Origin: Mucilaginibacter dorajii | GTDB lineage: Bacteria > Bacteroidota > Bacteroidia > Sphingobacteriales > Sphingobacteriaceae | Assembly: GCF_024808255.1 (NCBI RefSeq) | Contig: NZ_JANTYS010000002.1 | Location: 434,001-498,000, forward strand | DNA: 64,000 nucleotides | Reading direction: 5' to 3' | Part shown: positions 32,782 to 42,907 of the stretch, piece after piece | How the letters are laid out: each line of letters opens with the position of its first letter | Position numbering within the stretch: position 1 is the stretch's first letter | The notes under the pieces: generated by a model | What the model was told of the DNA's origin: nothing | Seen by the model: the letters and a program-made list of their open reading frames with translations, nothing else | Database searches by the model: none | Made by a program: the position numbers and the translations under genes

Positions 32782-33081
32782 CTATTTATCAGTTTTCTGC
32801 GGTACTATCAAATACACATCCTCATTATCTTTTTTCATGAGATATTTTTCACGGGCAAATTTTTCTAATTGCTGGGGGTTTGAGGTGAGTTCTTTAAGCT
32901 CTTTGGTAACCTGGTCGGTTTGAACTTTGTAAAAGTCACGCTCTTTTTCAAGCTTGTGAACCTGGCTGCGGTATTCGTATTGCGAAAACAGGTCGTTGCG
33001 GTCAAAAAATGTCATCCACACAAAAAAAGCTAACGTAACCAAAAAGAACTTGTTCTTAAAAAGGTCAATAAGGCGTTTCAT
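32782..33081 (-). CDS. Septum formation initiator family protein (FtsB/DivIC-like)
   Basis: A 99-residue single-pass inner-membrane protein. Short cytosolic N-terminus (MKRLIDLFKNK), one membrane helix (FFLVTLAFFVWMTFF, about 12-26), then a periplasmic coiled coil (YRSQVHKLEKERDFYKVQTD ...) and the C-terminal EKFAREKYLMKKDNEDVYLI motif typical of FtsB/DivIC. It would act in the divisome with FtsL/FtsQ equivalents. Start at ATG 33081; the upstream ATG at 33105 adds eight residues without support. In Bacteroidota this gene commonly lies near eno; here eno is 2.8 kb upstream with lspA and a helicase between. Confidence 0.88.
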   Translation of the reverse strand: MKRLIDLFKNKFFLVTLAFFVWMTFFDRNDLFSQYEYRSQVHKLEKERDFYKVQTDQVTKELKELTSNPQQLEKFAREKYLMKKDNEDVYLIVPQKTDK

Positions 33082-33174
33082 TGATATGGGTTGAATAAAT
33101 TTCATTTAAAGCTATTTATTTTTTTTGAAGGACGCAAATATGCTTATTAACTTATTAACATGGGGATCTGGTGA

Positions 33175-33365
33175 GTGGTTGATTGGGTTGGATTAGGTTG
33201 ATTGAGTTGGATGGATTGGGTTGATTGGGTTGAATAGGTTAGATTAAATTGACTAAGTTATCTTCAAAAAACTCAATCAACCACTCTCTTAATCAACCAT
33301 TCACCAAGTTATCTTCTTAAAAACTAAATCAACCACTCTCTTAATCAACTCAATCAACCATTCAC
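33175..33365. repeat. gattgggttga-word tract in two opposed halves
   Basis: A run of gattgggttggattaggttg-type words (33175-33255) is followed by the complementary strand version (aactcaatcaaccactctc, 33267-33365). It reaches to within 3 nt of the helicase stop codon at 33369. The same words occur at 57656-57828 and 11385-11425. It fills most of the gap from 33082. Confidence 0.75.
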
Positions 33366-33368
33366 CGA

Positions 33369-34712
33369 CTATCTTTTTCCTGCCGACCTGCTGGCCCCGC
33401 TCATGCCGCTGCCGCCACCTGATTTATTACCTCCGGAACGGCTACCACCACCTGAACGGCCACCACCGCCACCTGATGGTTTGCGGCCACTGCCACCTCT
33501 GCCGCCTTCACGTTTAAAGCTGCCCGATCCTTTTTTGGATTGGCCTGCCATCAGTGTAGCCGTCATAGCCACCGGACTCATGGGGTAAGGGTGTCCTTCT
33601 TCAACAGGGATTTCTTTGCCTATCAATTTATGGATGTCCCTTAAAAACAAGATCTCTTCCTCATCACAAAAAGACATGGCGATACCATCGGCACCGGCCC
33701 TGCCTGTACGGCCGATACGGTGTACATAAGTTTCGGGGATGTTTGGCAATTCGTAGTTGATCACGTGCGTAAGCTCGTCGATATCAATACCGCGGGCGGC
33801 AATATCGGTAGCTATCAGCACACGTGTGGTACGGTTTTTAAAGTTGGTTAACGCGCGCTGACGTGCGTTTTGCGATTTATTACCGTGAATGGCTTCTGCA
33901 GTGATACCAACGCGGATCAGGTCTTTCACCACTTTATCGGCACCGTGTTTGGTGCGGGTAAATACCAGCGCGGTTTTAATTTCTTTATCTTTCAGAATGT
34001 GGGCCAGCAATGACCTTTTATCATTTTTCTGTACATAATATAAAGCCTGCTGGATGGTATCGGCTGTTGATGATACCGGGGTTACCTCAATCCGCTCGGG
34101 GTTGGTTAATATAGTATTAGCCAACGATGTGATCTCTGCCGGCATGGTAGCCGAAAAGAACAGCGTTTGCCTTTTGGCCGGTACTTTGGCAATGATCTTT
34201 TTAACATCGTTTACAAAGCCCATATCCAGCATACGGTCGGCTTCGTCAAGTATCAGCATTTTAACATGCTCCAGGTGTACAAAGCGCTGGTTCATTAAAT
34301 CCAGCAAACGGCCTGGGGTGGCTATCAAAATATCAACACCACGGCGCAACGCATCAACCTGTGGATTTTGCGATACGCCGCCAAAGATCACCAGGTTTTT
34401 TAACCCGGTATTTTTACCGTAAGCCGTAAAGCTTTCGGCAATTTGTATGGCCAGCTCGCGGGTTGGTGTAAGCACCAGGGCCTTGATAGATTTTTGTTCT
34501 TTATGCGCCATCCTGTCCTGGAACAGTAATTGCAAAGTAGGTAACGCGAAGGCGGCAGTTTTACCGGTACCGGTTTGGGCGCAGCCCAATAAGTCGCGGT
34601 GGTTTAATACAATAGGAATAGCTTGTGCCTGTATAGGCGTTGGAGTTGTATATCCCTCAGTTTTTAAGGCCTTGAGGATGGGCTCAATTAATTTTAAATT
34701 TTCGAATGACAT
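33369..34712 (-). CDS. DEAD-box RNA helicase (RhlE-like)
   Basis: ATP-dependent RNA helicase acting in ribosome assembly or mRNA turnover. 447 residues from ATG 34712 (MSFENLKL; the ATG at 34739 lies in tgcagatgtgc repeat DNA). Motifs in order: Q motif ([13 protein letters not shown]), I ([11 protein letters not shown]), Ia (TPTRELAIQ), II (DEAD, in [10 protein letters not shown]), III (SAT), IV (ALVFTRTK), V ([10 protein letters not shown]), VI ([10 protein letters not shown]). The C-terminal 55 residues are a Gly/Ser/Arg-rich, RGG-like tail ([15 protein letters not shown]) likely to bind RNA and vary in length. Single gene. Confidence 0.94.
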   Translation of the reverse strand: MSFENLKLIEPILKALKTEGYTTPTPIQAQAIPIVLNHRDLLGCAQTGTGKTAAFALPTLQLLFQDRMAHKEQKSIKALVLTPTRELAIQIAESFTAYGKNTGLKNLVIFGGVSQNPQVDALRRGVDILIATPGRLLDLMNQRFVHLEHVKMLILDEADRMLDMGFVNDVKKIIAKVPAKRQTLFFSATMPAEITSLANTILTNPERIEVTPVSSTADTIQQALYYVQKNDKRSLLAHILKDKEIKTALVFTRTKHGADKVVKDLIRVGITAEAIHGNKSQNARQRALTNFKNRTTRVLIATDIAARGIDIDELTHVINYELPNIPETYVHRIGRTGRAGADGIAMSFCDEEEILFLRDIHKLIGKEIPVEEGHPYPMSPVAMTATLMAGQSKKGSGSFKREGGRGGSGRKPSGGGGGRSGGGSRSGGNKSGGGSGMSGASRSAGKR

Positions 34713-34914
34713 GATTCTTGTAAATGTGCAGATGTGCAAATTTATGATGTGCAGATGTGCTTGTAATATTATAGACTGATATGCCTATGTACTAAGCAAG
34801 GCATAACTTTCTGCAAAGATACGGTTTTATAATCAGATGTGGAGATTGCAAATGTTTTGGGGAGGAAAGATAGACTAAATCCATTCACTGCAATCGGCTC
34901 TGCACATTGGCGAG

Positions 34915-35055
34915 GACTCACCCCGGCAACACTACGCTGGCCGACCCTCTCTCCGGCTGCGCCGCATAGAGGGTAAAAAAGAACGCTCTAATTTCCCTAA
35001 CCCTCTTTGCGCGAAGCGGAGAGAGGGTCGCCGGCGTAGCCTGGCGGGGTGAGTC
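34915..35055. repeat. 141-nt imperfect inverted repeat bounded by gactcacc / ggtgagtc
   Basis: Outer arms gactcaccccggc and ggcggggtgagtc, inner hairpin arms accctctctccgg and cggagagagggt, and a spacer. A second, longer member is at 56579-56763. It occupies most of the 357 nt between the helicase and lspA; the rest (34713-34914) holds tgcagatgtgc words and nothing else recognised. Confidence 0.85.
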
Positions 35056-35069
35056 GTCCCTTGGTTAGT

Positions 35070-35600
35070 TTACGCCGCTACCGGCTTCTCATTCGCAGCC
35101 TGTCTTTTTTGCTCGCGCTCGCGGAAGTAGGCGTTTACAATCAGGATGCCTACACCGGCCATGATTGACATATCGGCTACGTTGAATACGCCTGTTTGGA
35201 AGATGTGGAAGTTAAGGTGCATAAAATCGGTTACGCTGCCGTACATGATCCTGTCCCACAGGTTGCCTGCGCCGCCGGCAATAATGAGGATGATACCTAT
35301 TTGGTTAAGCCGGGTTAAATTGTTTTTCAGCAACACATATAACAAACCCCATGTAAGCGCAAGGCAAGGCAAAAGTGCAAGCAGTATAAAGCGCCATGGG
35401 TTTTGAAGCGAATCGCCAAGACTTAAAAATGCCCCGGTATTTTCGGCACGGGTAATGGTAAAAAAGTTTTTGATAACAAATATATTATCAGTTAGGTGTA
35501 CGTGCTGCCTGATATAGATCTTCGATACCCTGTCAACAATAATATTTAAAATTAAAATTAACACTAAACCCAAACCGCTCAAAATCCTCTTCTTATTCAT
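35070..35600 (-). CDS. lspA: Lipoprotein signal peptidase (signal peptidase II)
   Basis: Inner-membrane aspartyl protease that cleaves prolipoprotein signals; several lipoprotein substrates are encoded in this window. 176 residues, four membrane helices. Conserved motifs: NIIVDRVSKIYI, ENTGAF, GGAGNLWDRI with the first catalytic Asp (about 120) and FNVADMSI with the second (about 147). Start at ATG 35600; the in-frame TTG at 35609 is less likely. Ends with a charged tail (FREREQKRQAANE). Between eno upstream and the helicase downstream on the same strand, both separated by more than 250 nt. Confidence 0.95.
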   Translation of the reverse strand: MNKKRILSGLGLVLILILNIIVDRVSKIYIRQHVHLTDNIFVIKNFFTITRAENTGAFLSLGDSLQNPWRFILLALLPCLALTWGLLYVLLKNNLTRLNQIGIILIIAGGAGNLWDRIMYGSVTDFMHLNFHIFQTGVFNVADMSIMAGVGILIVNAYFREREQKRQAANEKPVAA

Positions 35601-35801
35601 TAAACTCAAAATCGATGTTGTTTATAACGTAACGAAGGTTACTTAAATTATTGGCCGAAGATAAACAGGTCGGCTGGAAATGCAAAATTACAAACCAATT
35701 AAATAGCAGCTAAAAGCAAAATGCGCAAAGCTTAAAGCTAAGATTTTGATTATCAATACCTATTCAGGAATTTCGTGTGAGACTATTTAATATATCTTTT
35801 A

Positions 35802-35840
35802 AATAAAAAAGGCCACCTGTTTTTAAGCAGATGGCCCTTT
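35802..35840 (-). terminator. Rho-independent terminator of eno
   Basis: Stem aaaggccacctg / cagatggcccttt (35808-35840) with one bulge, followed on the minus strand by a T-rich run, 14 nt past the eno stop. Confidence 0.85.
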
Positions 35841-35853
35841 GATATGGTTCAGA

Positions 35854-37212
<1,359 letters not shown>

Positions 37213-37331
37213 TCACAATCGAAATTTGGTTTTTGTTATCATTATTAACGAATAAAGCCTAAGCATAACATCAATTTAACATGCAATTAAAAATATTTTG
37301 ATGTAATGGATTATACTTCAATTATAATGTA

Positions 37332-38054
37332 CTAATCTGTTGTTGTTGGCAATTGTTCTTTTTGAACAGCGTTTTTACGGTTGATGCGGTACATTAACAT
37401 CAGCATAATATTGTTTTTGCCACTGCTTTGTGCTATTGTGTAGTTACGCTGATTGAGCCAGCCGGCCTGTACTATCCATTTTTTATCAAACTGGTAACCC
37501 AGCGCTGCCGATACCCGGTTGCGTTCAAAATTGGGGGCCTTGTTATTGAAGAATACCTCGTCAAACAATGACAAAAACCAGGTTTTAGCAACAATTTTAG
37601 TGTTATTCAGCGGGATAAACATATTTAACCGGTAACGGAAACGGTTGCGGTAATCGCCATTTACCCAGCGCTGCTCAACCCGGTAGCGGTGTTCAAATTT
37701 AAGGCGGTAAAGGAACTGGTTAACCGTCATCTGCTCCCAAACACGAAACTCGTTGGTAAGCGGACCAGCACTCAGATCGGTAAAGTCATAAGTATGGTAA
37801 GTACCGGTACCAAGCAGGGCTATAAAGTTTTTATCCAGATCATAGCTTACCCCTGCTTTAGCCTCATAATATTGAAATTGTGAAAAAGCGGTATTGGTGC
37901 GAATTTGCAGCTCCGAGTATCCGCCCCACCGGTGAATGCTATCGCCGGGCAATACTACGGTGGCAATACCCCAGGTGCCCAATTTTGAATCCTGTGCATA
38001 GGCGGCCGATGAACCTATCATCAGCATAAATAAAATAACGTAAAGTTTTTTCAA
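37332..38054 (-). CDS. DUF2490 outer-membrane protein, TTG start
   Basis: A 240-residue exported protein with signal peptide MKKLYVILFMLMIGSSAAYA and a mature part of alternating aromatic beta strands (GGYSELQIRTNTAFSQFQYY, RVEQRWVNGDYRNRFRYRL), typical of the DUF2490 outer-membrane beta-barrel family. Ends with a Tyr/Arg-containing strand and short tail. The start codon is TTG at 38054: an in-frame TAA lies nine bases upstream and no ATG gives a full signal peptide. Function unknown. The eno promoter region lies downstream of it on the same strand. Confidence 0.85.
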   Translation of the reverse strand: MKKLYVILFMLMIGSSAAYAQDSKLGTWGIATVVLPGDSIHRWGGYSELQIRTNTAFSQFQYYEAKAGVSYDLDKNFIALLGTGTYHTYDFTDLSAGPLTNEFRVWEQMTVNQFLYRLKFEHRYRVEQRWVNGDYRNRFRYRLNMFIPLNNTKIVAKTWFLSLFDEVFFNNKAPNFERNRVSAALGYQFDKKWIVQAGWLNQRNYTIAQSSGKNNIMLMLMYRINRKNAVQKEQLPTTTD

Positions 38055-38197
38055 GTTAAATTAATGTTAAATAAAATGCAAATGTGCAATTATTTAACAT
38101 TAAAACAGCTTAAGATCTGGATAATTTGTTGGGTAAGGCTTTAGCCTGCGCTATTGAATAGCTGTCTTTTTCTGCTCCGACGAATATGTTGAATTCC

Positions 38198-38230
38198 AGA
38201 CTTACGAAGTTTTATAAACTTCGTAAGTCT
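38198..38230. repeat. 33-bp palindrome, copy 3 of 3, in a 301-nt gap
   Basis: agacttacgaagtttt with its reverse complement one base apart. A half copy (cttcgtaagtcttc) is at about 38283. The gap 38055-38355 also holds two runs of ttgatactaactacttgatac words reaching the permease stop; no gene is seen. Confidence 0.8.
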
Positions 38231-38355
38231 CCTTTACAGCCTGGCATTTTAAATCTTGATTCTTGATACTAACTACTTGATACTTCGTAAGTCTTCTTCG
38301 AAGCGTGGCATTTTCAATCTTGATACTTGATACTAACTACTTGATACTCCAAAAG

Positions 38356-39468
38356 CTATTCCCATTTAAAAGTCTTAACCGCCACTGCGTAAACTATTAC
38401 CAGCCATATAAGCAGGATAAGCAGCTGATGTGTAACATCGCCTAAACCGGCACCTTCAAAGGCAACCAGGCGCATGGCGTTGTTAAGGTGTGTTAATGGC
38501 AGGGCATTGCTTACATACTGCAGCCATTTGGGGAATGCCGTAACCGAAAAGAAGGTACCCGACAATAAAAACTGGGGCATGGTGATAATATTGGATAACG
38601 GCGGCACCGTACCCTCGTTTTTGGCAATGCCTGATATGATAAAGCCAAAGCCCATAAATATAATGAGGCCAAAGGCCGAGAGTACCAACATATTCAGTAC
38701 GGTAACCACCCCATGAATAAGCGTAAAACCAAACAGGTAATGCCCTACTAAAATAATGAACAGCGCGCCTAATAAGGAGAAGCACATACGGGCCAAAGCC
38801 TCGCCCAAAACAATACTGTAACGCTTAACCGGCGTTGCAAAAAAGCGCTTGATCACCAGGGTTAAGCGCAAACTAAGAAACACGAAAGCCGTACCAAAAA
38901 CCCCGCTACTGAGTATAGAAAAACCGAGCTGACCCGGCAAAATAAAATCAATGTACTTATATGCGCGACCGGATACCGTTGTTTCTTTGAGATGAACAGC
39001 CTCTGGTATTTTAAGGGGCGAATACGCCTGTATTTTTGCCAGCTCGGCCGATTGCACGTAGTAAAACATGTTGTTCAATATCGATTTCAGAATTTCGCCT
39101 TTACCCGATGCCTTACTGTATTGTACACTAACCTCCAATGGCTGCATAGGCACAAGCGGTTTCAGATCAAGAATCGCGTCGATCTGCCCTTTAGCGAGGT
39201 TCTTGTTCATGTCCTCTGTCGACTGATCTGTAATCAAATTAACCAACTTCCGCGATTTAAGCTGCTGGTAAAATCTGCCCGAGGTATCGCAACCTTTGGC
39301 TACCCCCACATCCACAGAAACGCCGCCACCACCAATATTGGCAAAAACAACAATAAATATTAAAGGGAACGCCAGTGTAAAAACCACTGCCGACGGACTG
39401 CGCAGTATGGCCCTGAAACTTGCTTTGGCTATGGCCAGGGTTGCTTTAGTGTTGCTGTATTTCTTCAT
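38356..39468 (-). CDS. ABC-2 type transporter permease
   Basis: A 370-residue membrane component of an exporter. One N-terminal helix (AVVFTLAFPLIFIVVFANIG, about 27-46), a periplasmic domain of about 130 residues, then five helices from about 175 (GQLGFSILSSGVFGTAFVFL ... LLILLIWLVIVYAVAV), the ABC2_membrane_3 topology. It pairs with the ATPase gene 154 nt upstream on the same strand; the space is filled by cattagtcat words. Substrate unknown (drug, lipid or polymer). Confidence 0.9.
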   Translation of the reverse strand: MKKYSNTKATLAIAKASFRAILRSPSAVVFTLAFPLIFIVVFANIGGGGVSVDVGVAKGCDTSGRFYQQLKSRKLVNLITDQSTEDMNKNLAKGQIDAILDLKPLVPMQPLEVSVQYSKASGKGEILKSILNNMFYYVQSAELAKIQAYSPLKIPEAVHLKETTVSGRAYKYIDFILPGQLGFSILSSGVFGTAFVFLSLRLTLVIKRFFATPVKRYSIVLGEALARMCFSLLGALFIILVGHYLFGFTLIHGVVTVLNMLVLSAFGLIIFMGFGFIISGIAKNEGTVPPLSNIITMPQFLLSGTFFSVTAFPKWLQYVSNALPLTHLNNAMRLVAFEGAGLGDVTHQLLILLIWLVIVYAVAVKTFKWE

Positions 39469-39622
39469 TTAGTCATTAGTCATTTTGCCTGCGGCGTCAT
39501 TAGTCATTTGTTTCACGTCATTAGGTCATTTGCCTACGGCGTCATTGAGTTGTTAATTTTCATAACTGGTAACTGCCAACTCAAAACTGCAAACTGGCTC
39601 CCCCTTCAGGGGGCTGGGGGGC

Positions 39623-40387
39623 TTACCCTTCCCTCCACTCCTTACCTGTAAGATTGATAAACACATCTTCCAGGTTGGCCAGTTTTACTTCTTTTTTGCG
39701 TTCAAAGCCTGATGCTACCAATTGGTCAATAAAATGGTCGGGGGTATCGATGCCGATGATGTGGCCGCCATCTACAAAGGCTACCCTATCGCAAAGTACT
39801 TCGGCTTCGTCCATATAGTGGGTGGTGATTACAACGGTGGTTCCCTGGTCGCGTATTTCGCGGATCAAATCCCAAAGGTTACGGCGGGCTTGTGGATCAA
39901 GGCCGGTGGTGGGTTCATCTAAAAAGATGATCCTTGGGTTATTTATAAGGGTGGTAGCGATAGAGAACCGCTGTTTTTGTCCGCCCGAAAGGTCTTTATA
40001 TTTCGCTTTGGCTTTATCGGTAAGGGCAACCTTTTCCAGCATTTCCATCGGCGATTTATCGATGCCGTATAAGCCCGAAAATAGTTCAATCAGTTCCGCA
40101 AGGTTAAGGTTGGGGTAATACCCTGCGGCTTGTAACTGTACGCCTATGCGTTGCTTAATGCTGTTTTTATCAGTTTCGATATTGAAGCCATCTACGGTGA
40201 TCTCGCCGGACGTTTTTTCGCGCAGGGTTTCAATTACTTCAAGGGTAGTAGTTTTGCCGGCACCATTTGGGCCAAGCAAACCAAAGATCTCGCCCTCATA
40301 AACTTCAAAACTGATACCCTTAACGGCAGCAAAGTCGCCGTAATTTTTTACCAGGTTTTTAACAGTGATAATAGGTTGTTTCGCCAT
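39623..40387 (-). CDS. ABC transporter ATP-binding protein
   Basis: A 254-residue cytosolic ATPase energising the ABC-2 permease encoded next. Walker A GLLGPNGAGKTT (about 38-49), Q-loop VQLQAAGYYPNLN, signature LSGGQKQRFSIA (about 134), Walker B IIFLDEPTTGLDP and H-loop VITTHYMDEAE. ABC-2/drug-export (CcmA/NodI-like) subfamily. Start at ATG 40387 (MAKQPIITVKNLV); the ATG at 40402 adds five residues. First gene of the pair; a MITE lies 70 nt upstream, possibly within reach of its promoter. Confidence 0.94.
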   Translation of the reverse strand: MAKQPIITVKNLVKNYGDFAAVKGISFEVYEGEIFGLLGPNGAGKTTTLEVIETLREKTSGEITVDGFNIETDKNSIKQRIGVQLQAAGYYPNLNLAELIELFSGLYGIDKSPMEMLEKVALTDKAKAKYKDLSGGQKQRFSIATTLINNPRIIFLDEPTTGLDPQARRNLWDLIREIRDQGTTVVITTHYMDEAEVLCDRVAFVDGGHIIGIDTPDHFIDQLVASGFERKKEVKLANLEDVFINLTGKEWREG

Positions 40388-40457
40388 TGCGTAAAAATGC
40401 ATCAGATTAATGAAATATCAATGAATTATTTAGCCTCACCCTGCCCTCTCCAAAGAA

Positions 40458-40684
40458 CTACTGTGTGTACACATCTTTTTGAATGATACCCCTAAAGAAA
40501 AACGTTGTCATTACGAACGAACCGGTGGGGATTTGTGCGCCGGAGGTGAGGAGAAATCTTCTACGTGCGGACATTCGGTATAGCGAGGCGCTGAAGATTT
40601 CTCCTCGCTCCCCACTTTTTCCCTGCGCATGCTCGTTCGAAATGACATTTTTCTTTATTAAAAAAGGATGTGTAAACACTGTAG
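40458..40684. mobile_element. 227-bp MITE, copy 2, with imperfect 9-bp target duplication
   Basis: Ends ctactgtgtgtacacatc and gatgtgtaaacactgtag match the copy at 32435 in sequence and spacing. Flanks are tccaaagaa (40449-40457) and tccaaaggg (40685-40693), each one base away from tccaaagga, the word found at this position in the repeat it entered (compare 40720). The interior shares cgaacgaacc and gtgaggagaaatctt with copy 1. No ORF. Confidence 0.88.
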
Positions 40685-40696
40685 TCCAAAGGGAAG

Positions 40697-40811
40697 AGCC
40701 TCACCCTGCCCTCTCCAAAGGAGAGGGTTCTGAAAACCATGTGGTTTTAGTGTGTTTTAATAAACCTGCAAATCAAAAGTCCTCTCCTTTGGAGAGGATT
40801 TAGGTGAGGCT
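40697..40811. repeat. ccctctcc/ggagaggg repeat, insertion site of the MITE
   Basis: agcctcaccctgccctctcc at the left and the inverse tcctctcctttggagaggatttaggtgaggc at the right enclose about 50 nt. A truncated left copy (40432-40457) precedes the MITE. These words match 13415-13447 in inverse. The stretch 40388-41369 is 982 nt with no annotated gene except a doubtful 32-codon frame. Confidence 0.7.
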
Positions 40812-40992
40812 ATTTATGGTTTTGGTTACGGGTTCGTCGTGCTTTTTGGTGATCTTACTTTCGGCTTCCGATTTCCCCAGTTCCAGCTTACATTGTCTCC
40901 CTTTTCATGATGCATATATTTGTAATAGCAACATGGAGATGGATATATTGATTTACAAAATTCAAATTCCCTGTTTAAAGGCCGGGCGAGCC

Positions 40993-41091
40993 TTATTTTA
41001 CCAAATGACCAACGGAATGAATGATAGATGCGGCATGTTCTGCAGCTTTCATTACTAAGTGAACAATTTGGATGGCGAGTAGCGTTTTCAT
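40993..41091 (-). CDS. Possible 32-residue small protein
   Basis: ATG at 41091 to TAA at 40993, reading MKTLLAIQIVHLVMKAAEHA then ASIIHSVGHLVK: an amphipathic helix-like peptide with four His and no signal cleavage site. The upstream minus strand has a cattttTG box 30 nt before the ATG, one or two mismatches from TAnnTTTG. It might be a small membrane-active or regulatory peptide, or chance. Length alone makes this weak. Confidence 0.22.
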   Translation of the reverse strand: MKTLLAIQIVHLVMKAAEHAASIIHSVGHLVK

Positions 41092-41284
41092 GGTGTGTTT
41101 GTGATTTGTTGATTCAAAAATGCAAACACATCGCCCTTTTACCTATAATTATTAGGCGAAGCCGACCAAACTTCCGGTAGACGGCGGATTTTTACCGATG
41201 AATGAGGGGTAAAAATACATTAGCATCGGTAAAACTTTTAGGAGTAACATTGATCTGATTTATTTATGATACCTAAATAATTTA

Positions 41285-41326
41285 AATAAAAAAATGCGAT
41301 GGAACCTTAGTTCCATCGCATTTTTG
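41285..41326. terminator. Bidirectional terminator-like hairpin
   Basis: Stem aaaatgcgatggaac / gttccatcgcattttt (41291-41325) with A- and T-runs at the two ends, 44 nt past the stop of the minus-strand gene at 41370. Confidence 0.8.
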
Positions 41327-41369
41327 AGATTCACTCTCATCCGCACATCTAAAATCTGCACATCTGAAA

Positions 41370-41699
41370 TCAATCTATCTTCCCTTCCATCAAAGAATAA
41401 ACCTCCTGCATGTAAATCGCTTCATCCATGGCGGCATGAAAATCTTCCCATTCATCGGTATTGAATGTAAACTGCACATCATTTACAGGGGTGCGCATTA
41501 CTACGCGTTCCTGCCCGTCGGGAAAGGGGAAGCTGTGTTGGTTAAAATCAAGCTCTACTGTAAAATCCCTGAACTGCACAAATTGTTCGGGCGAGAAGCT
41601 CAGGATCAGGTTATTATTCCAGATAAAGATACAACGGCACTCCTGGCAACGGCTAATTACCGATGCCCCTACCTGGCTCAAAACTTTTGCGTCGCACAT
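41370..41699 (-). CDS. Conserved hypothetical protein, DUF6686-like
   Basis: A 109-residue cytosolic protein with an N-terminal Cys cluster (Cys2, then SRCQECRCIFIW with three Cys near 18-23) that could bind zinc, followed by ILSFSPEQFVQFRDF and an acidic helical tail (DEWEDFHAAMDEAIYMQEVY). I believe it matches the Bacteroidota DUF6686 family, from memory only. No catalytic motif. Monocistronic with its own terminator; tgcacatctg words reach the stop codon. Confidence 0.7.
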   Translation of the reverse strand: MCDAKVLSQVGASVISRCQECRCIFIWNNNLILSFSPEQFVQFRDFTVELDFNQHSFPFPDGQERVVMRTPVNDVQFTFNTDEWEDFHAAMDEAIYMQEVYSLMEGKID

Positions 41700-41789
41700 A
41701 TATATAATAGATAGATGATGTTATTTAATTGGTGCCTGCCCTGCACTAAAGCCCATTACAGCATTTAGCGAAGAGCAGGACTTTATATT

Positions 41790-42716
41790 TTAAACTGCTT
41801 TTTCAACGTAGTCAGCAATTACCTTGCGGGCGGCATCTTTGTTCTTTACGACATCCCATTTGCCTTTTGCCGATTGATCAGCCAACTCAAACAAGCGTTC
41901 ATACAGCAACTTGCCATCTACTTTCCCTTTTAATTTAAGGGTACCGGGCTGGGCGTAAATTTCGTCCCACACCTGCCTAACGGCTGTCCAGTATGGTTGT
42001 TGGGTTTTCCACCATTTTTGGGCGTAGGCAAATTTTGCTTCATCTGCTTTGGTAAATTCTTCGTAGCCTTTTTCGCGCACCAATAGCTTGTCGCCATCGG
42101 CACTGCGGATAATCTTTTGGTTATCCTGCTCAAACATCCACCCTTTATCGGTTAAATAAATGCGGTTGCCCCGGCGTAGTACGTTATAATCGCTGCGTTT
42201 GGTAAACTCGCGGCGCGGCAAAGGCGAATCGCATTCGCTATGCCACTCGTGGCGGCCATCAACATGTACCCAGGTGCCAATGCTTTCGTAACGTGGCCCG
42301 TCATCTACCTGGAAAACTTTTTGCACCCAGCGGCCTTTGGTATCGGCGGCGCTTAGTTTGGTTTTATTCCAGCTGCTGCTTTTATCAAAGCTTAATACAT
42401 TGGGTTCTTCGTAAACCCAGTCTTCGCGCCAGTGTTTAATTACCGAAGTATCGCCGGTTACCAGGATATGCTGAATAACAATTTTCTTTGGCGACTCCTG
42501 CTCAACAACGGCCCATTCATAGCCTGAGGCATGGTACTGTACATGATTTTTATAGGCCGTATCGGGCGAAAAGGTTTCACCATAATCAAAGGTTACTTTG
42601 TAAAAACCTCCAAGGGAAAGTATCGCTTTGCGGTCCTGATCTAATTTAGACTGGGCACTGGTTAACGTGGTTTGAAAAGTAACAAGCAATGCCGCGAGGT
42701 AAAGAATTTTCTTCAT
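41790..42716 (-). CDS. DUF6607 family secreted protein
   Basis: A 308-residue exported protein: signal peptide 1-21 (cleavage after TSA), then a mature part rich in Trp and charged residues (WREDWVYEEPN, WVHVDGRHEWHSECDSPLPRREF, KRSDYNVLRRGN) with a helical C-terminus (WKTQQPYWTAVRQVWDEIYA). The text matches the DUF6607 family as I recall it, found in Bacteroidota and Proteobacteria and without known function. The C-terminal helix resembles hem- or metal-neighbouring proteins only loosely. Single gene; a lone terminator is not evident. Confidence 0.8.
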   Translation of the reverse strand: MKKILYLAALLVTFQTTLTSAQSKLDQDRKAILSLGGFYKVTFDYGETFSPDTAYKNHVQYHASGYEWAVVEQESPKKIVIQHILVTGDTSVIKHWREDWVYEEPNVLSFDKSSSWNKTKLSAADTKGRWVQKVFQVDDGPRYESIGTWVHVDGRHEWHSECDSPLPRREFTKRSDYNVLRRGNRIYLTDKGWMFEQDNQKIIRSADGDKLLVREKGYEEFTKADEAKFAYAQKWWKTQQPYWTAVRQVWDEIYAQPGTLKLKGKVDGKLLYERLFELADQSAKGKWDVVKNKDAARKVIADYVEKAV

Positions 42717-42907
42717 TGTGCAAGAATTTTAAGTGTGATAGTAAATGAACAGCAGCAAAGTAAATCCTTATTTAGAATAAATCCAAATAAAAATAACAAT
42801 TATTTTAGGAAGAGGCAAGAATCAAGAGTCAAGAATTAAGACAGCTACGGTTCTCCTGTTTGGGGGAAACGTATCACAAGAAAAGTATAGGGTGAAAAGA
42901 AAAATGC

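Noticed and set aside
32482..32868. 128-codon frame across the MITE and the ftsB terminator
   Set aside because: It spans a transposed element, a terminator and the antisense of the ftsB-like gene; the reading is fortuitous.
33403..33588. Proline-rich frame opposite the helicase tail
   Set aside because: It is the complement of the Gly/Ser-rich RGG-like tail of the DEAD-box helicase.
40804..41058. 84-codon plus-strand frame downstream of the MITE
   Set aside because: It begins inside a repeat, has no promoter box, and reads as unordered Ser, Cys and Phe without any family resemblance.
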